IMG/VR virus record: IMGVR_UViG_3300033148_003473
Coordinates: 1-64,000 of that record
Strand: one strand, 5' to 3'
Source of the DNA: a virus
Length of the DNA stretch: 64,000 nucleotides
Positions within the stretch are counted from its first letter, which is position 1; each line of letters begins with the position of its first letter. Both the position numbers and the translations under genes were made by a program. Below, piece after piece: positions 15,673 to 24,261 of this stretch. The notes beneath the pieces are model-generated. The model made no database searches, had not been told where the DNA came from, and saw only the letters and a program-made list of their open reading frames with translations.

Positions 15673-16635
15673 TCACCCCTTTTCAAAATGCTCCCAGAGA
15701 ATCGCCTCGTCAGGCGCGTAGTTTCGTGGTGCCTGCCTACCGTAAAGTGCGTGCATGTCGCGGGGCTCGATTCCGCCGTGCCCCGTCCGCTTACAGCCAA
15801 GGTTGGCCCCAGTTAATCTCTCACCCACAGTAATGCGCTTGCTCGCAACCACGTACCGTCTTGCCACGCGCAGTAATTCTTGCTCCTCCGCAAGCGGCCA
15901 TTTCTTGCCGTCGCCGAGCAGGCGTTCGGTCTCGCGAATGTCGGCAACCAATTGCCTTAATTCGTCGGGCTCACAGGCAAAGTGGTGGTCGGGGCCCTCC
16001 ATGGTCTTATCCAGTGTGAAGTGCTTTTCAATAACGGTTGCACCCAAGCCAACCGCTATCATGCAGGCAAGGTTCCCGAGCGTGTGGTCGGAGTAGCCTA
16101 TCCGAAAGTTCGGGAAGGCCCGTTGAAGCGTCGTGATTGCCCGCAGATTCGCGTTCTGGGCCGGATACGCCATGACACAGTGCAGGAGCGTCACGTCGCA
16201 GTTGCGTAGGCGTTTGACGCTTGTGCGTATCTCGTCGAGCGTACACCCGCCTGTGGAGAGAAATACCGGCCAGCCTGTCTCGTTGATAGCGTCAATCAGC
16301 GGCAGGTTGGTCAGGTTCGAGCTCGAGACCTTGAGTTGCGGCGGATTGAGGTCCAGTACGTCGTCGAGTAGAGGAACGCTCACTACCGTCGCAAAGGCGT
16401 CGAGGCCCAAGGCATTGGCGTGGGCGTAAAGCATTTCATAGTCCTCATGGTCGAGTTCACCACGACGGAAGGTGGCGTAATACTCTGAGTCGGGTGTACA
16501 GATTCCACTAGCTACCACGTACTGGAACTTCACTGCGTCGGCTCCGGCCTCATGTGCAGCGTCAATCAGCTCAGTTGCAAGGCCCGTGTCGCCCTGGTGG
16601 TTTAGGCCGATTTCGGCGACAATGTAGGTGGTCAT
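15673..16635 (-). CDS. Nonulosonic acid synthase (NeuB / PseI / SpsE family)
   Basis: A 320-residue enzyme that condenses a 6-carbon amino sugar with phosphoenolpyruvate. Signatures: IVAEIGLNHQGDTGLATELI, AGADAVKFQYVV, PQLKVSSSNLTNLPLIDAI, RIGYSDHTLGN and ATVIEKHFTLDKTMEGPDHH. The C-terminal SAF (antifreeze-like) domain starts near YVVASKRITVGERLTGANL. With the PseB, PseC and GNAT neighbours, the product would be pseudaminic or a related acid. Sub-specificity cannot be read by eye. Confidence 0.85.
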   Translation of the reverse strand: MTTYIVAEIGLNHQGDTGLATELIDAAHEAGADAVKFQYVVASGICTPDSEYYATFRRGELDHEDYEMLYAHANALGLDAFATVVSVPLLDDVLDLNPPQLKVSSSNLTNLPLIDAINETGWPVFLSTGGCTLDEIRTSVKRLRNCDVTLLHCVMAYPAQNANLRAITTLQRAFPNFRIGYSDHTLGNLACMIAVGLGATVIEKHFTLDKTMEGPDHHFACEPDELRQLVADIRETERLLGDGKKWPLAEEQELLRVARRYVVASKRITVGERLTGANLGCKRTGHGGIEPRDMHALYGRQAPRNYAPDEAILWEHFEKG

Positions 16636-16865
16636 GGTCTTTTACTCTGCACGTAGTCGGTTATGTCCTGCCACCAAACAAGGTTGTACCGTATAGGCCC
16701 CATTTTGAAAGTGAGTTCTCTGGCTCGCTCGCTTTCAACGGCTTCCTGTTGCATTTTCCGAAGCCAATCTAGCGGGTGTATGTTGATTGTGGCCGTGCGC
16801 GTTTCCGCGCCTCCTGCGTATGGATTGTACTGCTCATAGCGCACAAAGTAATGCCGCTCAGCCAC
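16632..16865 (-). CDS. Small protein in sugar cluster, unknown
   Basis: A 77-residue protein from GTG 16865, 8 nt after AAGGGG (a GTG at 16874 overlapping the upstream stop is the alternative). It is aromatic and charged (YFVRYEQYNPYAGGAETRTA ... IRYNLVWWQDITDYVQSKRP). Its stop overlaps the NeuB start. No family recognised. Confidence 0.55.
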   Translation of the reverse strand: MAERHYFVRYEQYNPYAGGAETRTATINIHPLDWLRKMQQEAVESERARELTFKMGPIRYNLVWWQDITDYVQSKRP

Positions 16866-16870
16866 CCAGT

Positions 16871-17599
16871 TCACCCCTTTCCAATCTCTTTCGCCGGATC
16901 CCCCACCACCGTCACCCCTGCCGGTACGTCCCGTGTCACCACTGCCCCAGCCCCCACGGTTGCACGTTCACCTACCCGTACATGGTTTAGCACCACTGCA
17001 TTGGCGTACACAGTCGCATTATCTTCGAGCACACATGAGCCACAGAGTACCACACCCGGGGCAATGAAGCAGTTCCTACCCACCTGCACGTTGTGGCCCA
17101 CTGTGACTCGGTTGCCGATTTTGGTGCCGTCGCCGATACGGGTATCCATGAGGTTGCCGCGCATGACCACGGTGTAGGGGCCAAGGTCCACGTCCTCGCC
17201 AATGACTACCCCGCCAAGGTGATAGACTTCGACGTATTCGGGACCGTCCTGTGCGTAAGATAGCCCTGTTGCCCCCAATACGGCCTCGCGAGCAATATTT
17301 GCACTACGAGCCACGTTGAGCGTTGGTGGTGGTGGACCGCTTGGGAAGAGTTTGTGTAGCAGTAGCGCAAAGGTCAGCCGTGGGTTACTGCTCGGGATTA
17401 TGGCCCGATAATCGTGTGGTTCGCCCATATCGCAGACCACGATACCGCGTTCGGGGATATTACCCGTCTCGACGAAGCAGAGCGTGAACGTATCGGAATC
17501 CTCAGGGGTACTCACACCGAGCACAGGGTGACGGTCAAAACCGTGGTAGTTGTCGGTCAAGTCGCGCAGGTCCATGGGGTTCTGTGCAGGTATCACCAT
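16871..17599 (-). CDS. Left-handed beta-helix acyltransferase (LpxD / hexapeptide type)
   Basis: A 242-residue protein from ATG 17599, overlapping the upstream stop. Residues 110-235 are hexapeptide repeats (VVIGEDVDLGPYTVVMRG, IGDGTKIGNRVTVGHNVQVG, RATVGAGAVVTRDVPAGVTV); the His in TVGHNVQVG matches the LpxD catalytic position. It would transfer an acyl group to an amino sugar. A different N-terminal domain (residues 1-100) may bind the nucleotide sugar. In this cluster it may re-acylate a sugar freed by the LmbE-like enzyme. Confidence 0.8.
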   Translation of the reverse strand: MVIPAQNPMDLRDLTDNYHGFDRHPVLGVSTPEDSDTFTLCFVETGNIPERGIVVCDMGEPHDYRAIIPSSNPRLTFALLLHKLFPSGPPPPTLNVARSANIAREAVLGATGLSYAQDGPEYVEVYHLGGVVIGEDVDLGPYTVVMRGNLMDTRIGDGTKIGNRVTVGHNVQVGRNCFIAPGVVLCGSCVLEDNATVYANAVVLNHVRVGERATVGAGAVVTRDVPAGVTVVGDPAKEIGKG

Positions 17600-18159
17600 G
17601 CACCGTCCACCCGGGCGAAGCGTATTGTGCCCACATGTTCCTCGTTGTCGTAGATGCTGGACTCGGTAAACTTGGGACTGCCACAGCGCCCCTCGTAGCA
17701 GAGGTGACATTCACTGCCGTCAAGGGGACGGTGTAAGAACAGGTTGGTCAGTGCCCACTTACTCGGGCCATAGGTCGCGATATGCAGGTGCTTATTCGCG
17801 GCCACCACCGTCTCTATCGGGTTACACTGCCCGCGCCCGGTTATCGCCCACCAATCACCCCAATCGTGCTCAACCCGTACCTCGCCCTCGCGGCAGGGAT
17901 TCCTGCCCCGTATCTCGCCTGGACGTACCACGAGCCAACCCTTACGTTTCTTGCCGTCAGTCTCAATATCGAACTTCACGTTCCAGAACGGCGGTTCGTC
18001 CTCGTCTACAATCAATGTAAGTGGGCCGCGAGCCCAGTGCCGAAACTCCATATAGAGCGAGTCGAAATCGCCAAAGAGCTGTACTACCGCGTCGTACATG
18101 TCAGTGCCGTGGAGATAGTCTCTTTGGCCCTTGTAGCGGAGGCGGAGGGGGATTCTCAT
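17593..18159 (-). CDS. Protein of unknown function in sugar cluster
   Basis: A 188-residue protein. It is rich in Trp, Arg and Asp (EHDWGDWWAITGRGQCNPIE) and has a Cys/Gly segment (GSECHLCYEGRCGSPKF) that may bind metal. It overlaps the acyltransferase start by 7 nt. It has no clear transferase motif. It could be a sugar-modifying or a structural protein; no family recognised. Confidence 0.55.
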   Translation of the reverse strand: MRIPLRLRYKGQRDYLHGTDMYDAVVQLFGDFDSLYMEFRHWARGPLTLIVDEDEPPFWNVKFDIETDGKKRKGWLVVRPGEIRGRNPCREGEVRVEHDWGDWWAITGRGQCNPIETVVAANKHLHIATYGPSKWALTNLFLHRPLDGSECHLCYEGRCGSPKFTESSIYDNEEHVGTIRFARVDGAW

Positions 18160-18341
18160 GGTTTCCCCTCCTCTTCAATCTGTTCTCTTGCAAACGCAAT
18201 CAGGCACTTCCAACTACATACCTCAAACCGCAAGACGTCTCCAAACTCCACCACGTCGTCCCTACGCTCCACACACAGCCGTACATGATACGGGTGGTCG
18301 AAATACTTGCCGCAATGGTCACAACGGAAAGCCTCACTCAC
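18156..18341 (-). CDS. Zinc-finger protein
   Basis: A 61-residue protein with one CxxC pair (FRCDHCGKYFDHPYHVRLC) and a second Cys pair in FEVCSWKCLIAFAREQIEEE. This CxxC...CxxxC pattern resembles the small zinc-binding protein at 30106-30288 (CSLECLLKFIEKLMEVG), showing that this phage carries several related copies. Function unknown. Confidence 0.65.
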   Translation of the reverse strand: MSEAFRCDHCGKYFDHPYHVRLCVERRDDVVEFGDVLRFEVCSWKCLIAFAREQIEEEGKP

Positions 18342-18553
18342 CCCAACAACACCCCATCAGCGCCGCCCCAGTCCCGTCGCAGGTCGGCGTCAGTTATCTG
18401 TCCTACCCACCCTGTGCCATTACAGCGCAGACATGCTACGACCTCATTGGTTTCTATGTGGCGCAGTTGCCCTGCGCCGCAACATGCCGGACAGAGATAT
18501 GCTGTCGCCGTTGTTGGGCTCACAATGTACGGCGCATAATCTTCGCGTTTCAC
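18338..18553 (-). CDS. DnaJ-type zinc-finger small protein
   Basis: A 71-residue protein with CPACCGAGQLRHIETNEVVA and CLRCNGTGWVGQ, the CxxCxGxG repeats of DnaJ cysteine-rich domains. No J-domain is present. Such short proteins are common in phages and may bind RNA or partner proteins. The stop overlaps the next gene. Confidence 0.65.
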   Translation of the reverse strand: MKREDYAPYIVSPTTATAYLCPACCGAGQLRHIETNEVVACLRCNGTGWVGQITDADLRRDWGGADGVLLG

Positions 18554-18568
18554 CCCAACTTCACCCCT

Positions 18569-19297
18569 TTACATATTGGTCGGTCCCGCGTGTTGTCGTA
18601 TCAATCGGTTGCGCTGTAGCACCAGCGGGTTCCGGTCCAGATAGCCCACAATCTCTTCTGCCGTGGCCCAGTACCCCAACTCGGCCACGAGCTTGCGTAC
18701 AACTTCGAGGTCTTCGGGTTCGTCCACACACAGCCGATAGTCGGGCCTACACAGTGCCTGTGGCGCCCACACGTTGCGAACATTGAAATCAATAGCGTGC
18801 TGGTAAAGGTAGCGCGTTGGATGCTCGCGACAATCCTGCGTCAGGCTTGGTACGCTATCGAGTGCGCGGAGCGTCGAGTAGGCGATAACCTCCGTGTCGA
18901 AGCCTCTTGGGTAGGTGCGCGGGTAGGCGTTCGTGGCGAGCGTTACACCCTCGTCGAAGGCCCGTACTACCCGGTCCACTGTCTCAGGGTCAATGAGCGG
19001 GCAGTCGCCCGTGATACGCACCACCGTGTCTGCTTCGAGTTCGTTGGCCGCATGCACGTACTCACCCAGTACGTTGCGGTCTACTCCTGTCGCGAAGCAG
19101 GGATAGCCCCAGAGCCTTACCAGCGTGGCGAGTTCGGTGTCTTCCTTCGGCACGGTGACGGCTATCTCGTCGAGCGTGGTGCAGTGCTGGAGGCGTTCAA
19201 GTAGAAGATGTAGGAGGTAGAAGTCGCCGATTGTTGCGAGTACCTTACGCGGAAAGCGCTCGCTGCCGAGGCGAGCCTGGACTACGGCGACGTTCAT
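18569..19297 (-). CDS. Nonulosonic acid cytidylyltransferase (SpsF / PseF-like)
   Basis: A 242-residue enzyme from ATG 19297 (ATGA overlap). MNVAVVQARLGSERFPRKVL is the N-terminal nucleotide-binding motif of the SpsF/PseF/NeuA superfamily; VVRITGDCPLIDPETVDRVV and DYRLCVDEPEDLEVVRKLV are typical of the SpsF branch. It would couple the acid to CMP, giving the donor for a glycosyltransferase. Length is normal for the family. It stands next to the DUF115/GT42-like gene. Confidence 0.85.
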   Translation of the reverse strand: MNVAVVQARLGSERFPRKVLATIGDFYLLHLLLERLQHCTTLDEIAVTVPKEDTELATLVRLWGYPCFATGVDRNVLGEYVHAANELEADTVVRITGDCPLIDPETVDRVVRAFDEGVTLATNAYPRTYPRGFDTEVIAYSTLRALDSVPSLTQDCREHPTRYLYQHAIDFNVRNVWAPQALCRPDYRLCVDEPEDLEVVRKLVAELGYWATAEEIVGYLDRNPLVLQRNRLIRQHAGPTNM

Positions 19298-19488
19298 AGT
19301 TTGCGCCGCAACTTCCGGCAATCATGTTCAAGCAGCAACGCCACGATAGCCAGGGATCCTAGCATGATTCTGGACGCCCACTCGGGCTGAAGCCCTAGCA
19401 GGACCGCCACAGCGACACCGAGAGCGGCACAAACAAGCGTGATGATAGTGACCTTCACCATCGTGTGTAGTCGGTCGAATTGTTTCAT
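19294..19488 (-). CDS. Small membrane protein
   Basis: A 64-residue protein from ATG 19488 behind GGGGTG. Two hydrophobic stretches (VTIITLVCAALGVAVAVLLG and ASRIMLGSLAIVALLLE) with a basic C-terminus (CRKLRRKL). It lies between the possible glycosyltransferase and the cytidylyltransferase and might anchor them, but no direct evidence exists. Confidence 0.6.
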   Translation of the reverse strand: MKQFDRLHTMVKVTIITLVCAALGVAVAVLLGLQPEWASRIMLGSLAIVALLLEHDCRKLRRKL

Positions 19489-19503
19489 CACCCCACCCAC
19501 CCC

Positions 19504-20577
19504 TTAGCGTGAACTCTCACTGATAATCCCTGCCTGCAGCTCGTAGGACTTCGGCAATCGCCCCGTGCTGGGTGTCACCCCAACCTCCTCGGGTTCAGGT
19601 GAATCCACGTCGTGCAGCAGGTCCCAGTTTTCGAGCCCCACCGTCCACGCCCGTTCGATATATTCCATGTTGCCGAGTGCGCCCATGTACTGGTGTAGCT
19701 CAAACTGCTTTTGCTGCAGTTGGGCCTTGGTTTGCTGCACCTTTTGCTGTTCGGACTGCATACCAGGAGCGAGTACCTGCCACAATGGTACGGATTTGTC
19801 GCCGATTTGCACCACGGGATTCTGGTCCTGCGGGAACTGTCTGGCTATCCACTGGAAGGTCTGGACCGAACCAACTGCTCTTTGCATGGCAGTCGAGGTT
19901 TCGTTGAGCTGGCCCTTGGCACCCTGCAGCTTTTCGGTGAGTTCCTTGAGGCGACCCTTGATTTTGACCTTGAAGGCATTGTCGGACTGGTAGCCGTAGA
20001 GGAAGGGGGTCTTTAAGAGGTCGGCGCCCTGTGGCACGTACAGTGAATACTGCGGGCCGTTATAGATTCCAGCCTTAGCCCAATCACGGGCCATGAGCTC
20101 CTTGCCCTTTTGGAGACCAAGCCAGAACTCGCAGGAGGGCCTTTGCTGAGCATGTTCGATGGTGTGTGCCATATCCACGCCGTAGACAGCGATATGGTGG
20201 AAGTCCATGCGGAGGGCAAGGGCTATCATGTACGAGATTGAGTTGGTGAAGTAGTCGCCCGCATAGCCGATATACTGCACGAGTTCTTTCAGTGGATACT
20301 CGACCGAGGCGGGTACGTCGTCCTCGGTGTCCCACATGTAGATAGGCATTTGCTGGGCCTTTATCCAGTCCACGTGGTTCTCGTCCCGTCTGGCTGTACG
20401 CCAGTCGCGGTGGAGTTGGAACCAGCGGTAGCGCTCAATATCGGTGATAGGAATTATCTTGTAGAGCTCGTTGAGCCCCCAAATCTCGTAGTCGTCAGAG
20501 TGAAACGGTGCCTCGGTCCAGGTGGGTGCAAAGCCCACAATAGCAACCTTGTCCCGTATGCGTTCCAGCGCCTGCAT
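19504..20577 (-). CDS. Rossmann-type protein resembling DUF115/Maf or GT42 glycosyltransferases
   Basis: A 357-residue protein. The N-terminal KVAIVGFAPTWTEAPFHSDD and YEIWGLNELYKI plus the central FTNSISYMIALALRMDFHHI followed by AVYGVDM match the layout of DUF115/MptE-like and GT42 sialyltransferase folds (a Ser-containing loop, then I-x-x-x-GxD). DUF115 members include Maf, which attaches pseudaminic acid to flagellin. Residues 205-300 are a coiled coil (KLQGAKGQLNETSTAMQRA). It sits between portal and CMP-sugar synthase. It may be the transferase using the CMP-sugar; related genes are also seen in phages without such pathways, so this is uncertain. Confidence 0.6.
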   Translation of the reverse strand: MQALERIRDKVAIVGFAPTWTEAPFHSDDYEIWGLNELYKIIPITDIERYRWFQLHRDWRTARRDENHVDWIKAQQMPIYMWDTEDDVPASVEYPLKELVQYIGYAGDYFTNSISYMIALALRMDFHHIAVYGVDMAHTIEHAQQRPSCEFWLGLQKGKELMARDWAKAGIYNGPQYSLYVPQGADLLKTPFLYGYQSDNAFKVKIKGRLKELTEKLQGAKGQLNETSTAMQRAVGSVQTFQWIARQFPQDQNPVVQIGDKSVPLWQVLAPGMQSEQQKVQQTKAQLQQKQFELHQYMGALGNMEYIERAWTVGLENWDLLHDVDSPEPEEVGVTPSTGRLPKSYELQAGIISESSR

Positions 20578-20604
20578 TGGTCCACCCCTTTGATGTGTTT
20601 GGTG

Positions 20605-20787
20605 TTACTGCTCCAGTGGCTCAATCGTGACCAGGAACGCCTGTCCCTGATATAAGAGTAGCCTCGCCACCTGCGCTACCTCACTCGCCGGTATCTCCAA
20701 ATCAAGCCGCGAGGAACTGTCCTGACCGTGTAAGCGTATCGCGCTCAGTGTGTTGGCCAGTGAGGCCACGAACTGAATCTTTTCCAC
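20605..20787 (-). CDS. Small protein, unknown
   Basis: A 60-residue protein from GTG 20787, 8 nt after AAAGGGGTG. The sequence LANTLSAIRLHGQDSSSRLD and EIPASEVAQVARLLLYQGQA resembles a helix-turn-strand fold. It is common for small proteins of this kind to follow portal genes. No family recognised. Confidence 0.6.
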   Translation of the reverse strand: MEKIQFVASLANTLSAIRLHGQDSSSRLDLEIPASEVAQVARLLLYQGQAFLVTIEPLEQ

Positions 20788-20803
20788 AAGTACACCCCTT
20801 TCG

Positions 20804-22105
20804 CTACTCCGCAAGGTCCCGCTGAAGTTCCATGTCTATATAGGGCAGGTCGAGCTTTTCGGCCACGTGCCTTTCGACTCGCCCGTCAGGGCTCGGCGTG
20901 AAAATAAAGCCTGCCTGCGAAGCCTGCAGCAGGGCCTTGGTCCACTGTTCCATGTCCTCCTTCTCGATATCGCCGTGTACGAGTTGGGGCATGGTGTCCA
21001 TGTCGAAGCCGTTCAGCCGCCACAGCCTCGGAATAGCGTGGCGGTTGAATACGCTCGTTATCTCGTCGAGGTAGGCACCAAGAGCAATCGCAAAGACGTT
21101 GGTTTTGCTACTGGACAACGCGAAGCTGCCCACTTTCTCGTGACCTATTAGCAGGAAGTCGGCCAGTACCGTCATGGCGAGACGCTGGTCGTAATATTCG
21201 ATAATGCTTTTCACGTCGAACTGCCGCTGGCCGCCGGTGGAGAGCAGTTTGATTGTGACCAGCGGGTCGCCGTTGTCGTCGCGGGGGGCCGGAAGCACAA
21301 CACCTTCCTGCTCGTCGCGGCGAATATTGGTGACTATCTCCTTGAACTCGTCCTCGAACGCTTTCAGAATCTCGGGGTCACCCTCGATTATCGGATAGCC
21401 CGCCAAATCGCGTTCCACGCCGATACCAAGTATGTTCTCAAGGTTCTGCTTGAAGTACCAGGGACGGAAGGCATTACGCAGCACTGCCATACCCTCGGGG
21501 TTACCCTTGTGTGAACCGGCACGGAAGAGCAATAGCTTGTGGTAGGGGATATACGCTGTCTCGTAGCTGTTGGGCAGGCGCTGGGCGAGCCCCTGCAGCT
21601 CGCCAGAGTCGTCGAAGTCCCAGGTGCTAATGGTATCCTGGGCGCGGATCGGAATCTTGGCCCAGCCAATCTTACCGTCGTCGTACTGACTCGGCTGCGG
21701 GCCACTCCCGGGCCTTGAAGCGTTGTAGCCTGGTGGCACCTCGCCCTGCCTCCGCTTATAGACCAGTTCATGGACCGAGAAACCGTAGGGGATAAACGTC
21801 AGTATTTCCGTCAGCGTGTTTTGCCACGAGTCGGACATGTCGCCCAGGCACGATTCCAGAAAGTCTGCCCCTTCCTGCGCCTCGGGAGTATCGTCAGCTG
21901 GCTCGGCGTTCCACGGCACCTGGCGGCACATGAGGTCCACCAGCCGGAATACCGCCCCCAGCACCGGGTCGTTGTAGAGCATTTCCCTGTAGGTACGGTA
22001 GCGGCGGGCATACTGGAGGTCACGCAAAAACTCCTCCTGCACCTTGCCGCCCCACTGGGCGAGACCGCGCTTGCCGTAGATTTTGAGGTCGAGCTTTTCA
22101 GCCAT
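20804..22105 (-). CDS. Portal protein (DUF935 / Mu gp29-like)
   Basis: A 433-residue protein. Family features: DPVLGAVFRLVDLMCRQVPW, ETAYIPYHKLLLFRAGSHKG, GMAVLRNAFRPWYFKQ, DQRLAMTVLADFLLIGHEKV and SFALSSSKTNVFAIALGAYL. The dodecameric ring is the DNA entry channel of the head. It follows the large terminase by 7 nt. Length is a little below the usual 450-520. Confidence 0.9.
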   Translation of the reverse strand: MAEKLDLKIYGKRGLAQWGGKVQEEFLRDLQYARRYRTYREMLYNDPVLGAVFRLVDLMCRQVPWNAEPADDTPEAQEGADFLESCLGDMSDSWQNTLTEILTFIPYGFSVHELVYKRRQGEVPPGYNASRPGSGPQPSQYDDGKIGWAKIPIRAQDTISTWDFDDSGELQGLAQRLPNSYETAYIPYHKLLLFRAGSHKGNPEGMAVLRNAFRPWYFKQNLENILGIGVERDLAGYPIIEGDPEILKAFEDEFKEIVTNIRRDEQEGVVLPAPRDDNGDPLVTIKLLSTGGQRQFDVKSIIEYYDQRLAMTVLADFLLIGHEKVGSFALSSSKTNVFAIALGAYLDEITSVFNRHAIPRLWRLNGFDMDTMPQLVHGDIEKEDMEQWTKALLQASQAGFIFTPSPDGRVERHVAEKLDLPYIDMELQRDLAE

Positions 22106-22112
22106 GTCTTAC

Positions 22113-23498
22113 CTACCGTCCCTTCCAGCGTGACGGACGCTTGAGCAGTGCGTTGAGCGAGAAATCTATCTTGCCGATATTGCGTCGCCGTCCCAGCATG
22201 AGCTCGGTTAGCGCCCACACCAGTGCGTCCAGCCTGTCAGGCGAGGGGTCGCCCGGTTCCCACGAGCACAGCTGGTCCTCCAGGTCACCGAACGTGCCGA
22301 CGTGGTGTACCAGACCCTGTTCATAGAGCGCCGCTATCGGTTCGGCGCGAATTGCTTTACCACGCGAGGCCCGGACCTGCTTGTAGGCGGCCTTCGGGTC
22401 CACGGTGTGAATCGTGTGCTCTATCATGTCGCCGCCGTTGTTGACCTCACCGATAATGCGGTCTGCCTCATACTGCTCGTAGGCGTTGACGGCGCGTTTG
22501 GCCCACGCGTCGGGCTTGGCACGAACGGTCCGGTCGTCAAGTACAAAGCCGTGTAGTTCGCGCTCACCACGCGCCTTGGAATAGCCGACACCGGCCACGA
22601 CAATACCGGTCTCACTGGAGGTATCGCTGACACTGACGGCGGGGTCAATCGCCACCACGATACGTTCAAGTATTGGTGCCTCGGTGAGGCGTAGCTTGTC
22701 GAGTGTGGCCCGTTTCCAGAGTGCACCGGGGGCATCATCCAGTATCTCGCCGGTGAGCTCCTGTCTACCGAGCCGGGTACCCTCGTACTTGCGGATAATT
22801 TCTGCGAAGAATGGTGGCGCAAGGTTTGCCCTGTTCTCATAGGTGGTGCCCCGGGTGATACGCACATCCTCGGGGTTTTCGGAGCGTGCGACAAGCTCCT
22901 TGATAATCGGGATTGGCTTGGGTGTGGTGGTCACTATGACCCGGGGGTCGTCACCGAGCCGGAGTCCGAACATGAGCATGTCCCAGGTTTCCTGCGGGTA
23001 TTTCCAGGCGGCCAGTTCGTCACACCATGCAGAGTCGTGCTGGGGTCCGCGCAGCTGATTGGCCTTGTGTGAGGAGTAAATAGTGGCCACGGCACCGTTC
23101 TTCCAGGTAAGCCTGCGCTTGGAGGGCTCGTAGAGCGGCCTATCCCATGGCGGGCAGACATTCAAAAGCCCACTCTCGCCCTCAATCATGACGTCCCGGG
23201 CATCGGCGGGCGTGTCGGCCACAAGTGCAATGCGACGGGCCTTGCCGGATTCAACCCGCTGTCGAACCCATTCTGCCCCCGCTCTAGTTTTCCCGTATCC
23301 TCTCCCGGTAAGTAACAGCCAGATTCGCCACTGGCCATCCGGTGGTAGCTGCTTGGGCCGCGCCCAGAAATCCCAGTTGTACATGAGCCCCTCGGACCCA
23401 TGCGGGTCGGAGGCAGCGAGGTCATCCAGTATCAGCTTCTGTTTCTGTTCGCTCAGCGAGGCGACGTATGCGGCCAGCGAGCTCTTCCCGGTCGGCAA
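22113..23498 (-). CDS. terL: Terminase large subunit (packaging ATPase and nuclease)
   Basis: 461 residues if started at TTG 23498, 8 nt after AGAGGTGG; the reading frame is open further up inside the small subunit. Walker A is LLLTGRGYGKTRAGAEWVRQ; Walker B is near SAWCDELAAWKYP; the nuclease Asp residues lie in IVVAIDPAVS and PDRLDALVWAL. It drives DNA into procapsids through the portal and cuts concatemers. It follows the small terminase with an overlap of 77 nt. Confidence 0.92.
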   Translation of the reverse strand: MPTGKSSLAAYVASLSEQKQKLILDDLAASDPHGSEGLMYNWDFWARPKQLPPDGQWRIWLLLTGRGYGKTRAGAEWVRQRVESGKARRIALVADTPADARDVMIEGESGLLNVCPPWDRPLYEPSKRRLTWKNGAVATIYSSHKANQLRGPQHDSAWCDELAAWKYPQETWDMLMFGLRLGDDPRVIVTTTPKPIPIIKELVARSENPEDVRITRGTTYENRANLAPPFFAEIIRKYEGTRLGRQELTGEILDDAPGALWKRATLDKLRLTEAPILERIVVAIDPAVSVSDTSSETGIVVAGVGYSKARGERELHGFVLDDRTVRAKPDAWAKRAVNAYEQYEADRIIGEVNNGGDMIEHTIHTVDPKAAYKQVRASRGKAIRAEPIAALYEQGLVHHVGTFGDLEDQLCSWEPGDPSPDRLDALVWALTELMLGRRRNIGKIDFSLNALLKRPSRWKGR

Positions 23499-23889
23499 GC
23501 GTGTCCACCTCTTTGCGTTCCGTTGGTTCACCGGAGAGTAGCTGGGCCTTGTCGATAAGCGTGCCAATGGCTGTGGTCATGTGGTGAATGGCGGCCTTGT
23601 CCAGCCGCTCCCTTGAGTCCACCTCGTCGAGCATGGTACGGATTTTCTGCCAGGCAATCTCCACGAACTCTGCCTTGCGCTCTACCAACTCGTCGCTGGC
23701 CCGCTGCCAGGCGCGCTCGTTAATGGCCTGCCTGCGAGCCTCCCAGTTATCCTGCCTCGCCCAGTTCTGGAGCGTTGGTATGGACGGTTCGCGTTCGCGG
23801 CTTATCTCGGCCAAAGATTTGCCCATGCAGTAGTAGGTGAAGCAAGTTAGTCGCTCCTTATCGCTATAGGCGTATCCGGGGCCAGCCAT
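23422..23889 (-). CDS. terS: Terminase small subunit
   Basis: A 155-residue protein directly before terL. The N-terminus holds a helix-turn-helix (AYSDKERLTCFTYYCMGKSL and SIPTLQNWARQDNWEARRQA) and the middle a helical oligomer domain (LVERKAEFVEIAWQKIRTM). It recognises the packaging site and loads the large subunit. Size and position fit well. Confidence 0.85.
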   Translation of the reverse strand: MAGPGYAYSDKERLTCFTYYCMGKSLAEISREREPSIPTLQNWARQDNWEARRQAINERAWQRASDELVERKAEFVEIAWQKIRTMLDEVDSRERLDKAAIHHMTTAIGTLIDKAQLLSGEPTERKEVDTLADREELAGRIRRLAERTETEADTG

Positions 23890-23904
23890 GGAGTCTCACC
23901 TTCT

Positions 23905-24261
23905 TTAGTCGCTAATCACGTAAACCATAATCTCTCGCCTCCCCCACTCCAGCGCCTCCGAAACCTCCTGCATGTAGATGTCGATGTGGCCCTCGGTGAT
24001 AGCTCCTCCCCTGTCCTCGCATATGAACGTGTTGCGGAAGGCTGGAATGTAGACCCGTGTGCCGAACTCCCAATCTGGTGGACAGGCGAGGGTCCTGCCC
24101 TCCACGACGTGTTTGCCTGAAGCTGTTATGCCGTAGGCGGGGTGGCTGGGGGCCTTCTGGCATGACTCGTACTGCTCTGTGTAGGCGGTGGCTTCGACCT
24201 GTACCCAGTGGCCGGGGAGGAGTAGCAGGCCAATGAGGAGAAGTCTTATGAGGCCGATCAT
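23905..24261 (-). CDS. Secreted 3D-domain protein (cell-wall active)
   Basis: A 118-residue protein with a signal peptide (MIGLIRLLLIGLLLLPGHW) and a 3D domain: QVEATAYTEQYESCQKAPSH, GITASGKHVVEGRTLACP, and DRGGAITEGHIDIYM giving the three conserved Asp residues (DRGGAI.GHIDIY). The domain is a lytic transglycosylase-like barrel. It may help enter or exit through the cell wall. It sits just upstream of the terminase rather than with the lysis genes. Confidence 0.85.
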   Translation of the reverse strand: MIGLIRLLLIGLLLLPGHWVQVEATAYTEQYESCQKAPSHPAYGITASGKHVVEGRTLACPPDWEFGTRVYIPAFRNTFICEDRGGAITEGHIDIYMQEVSEALEWGRREIMVYVISD

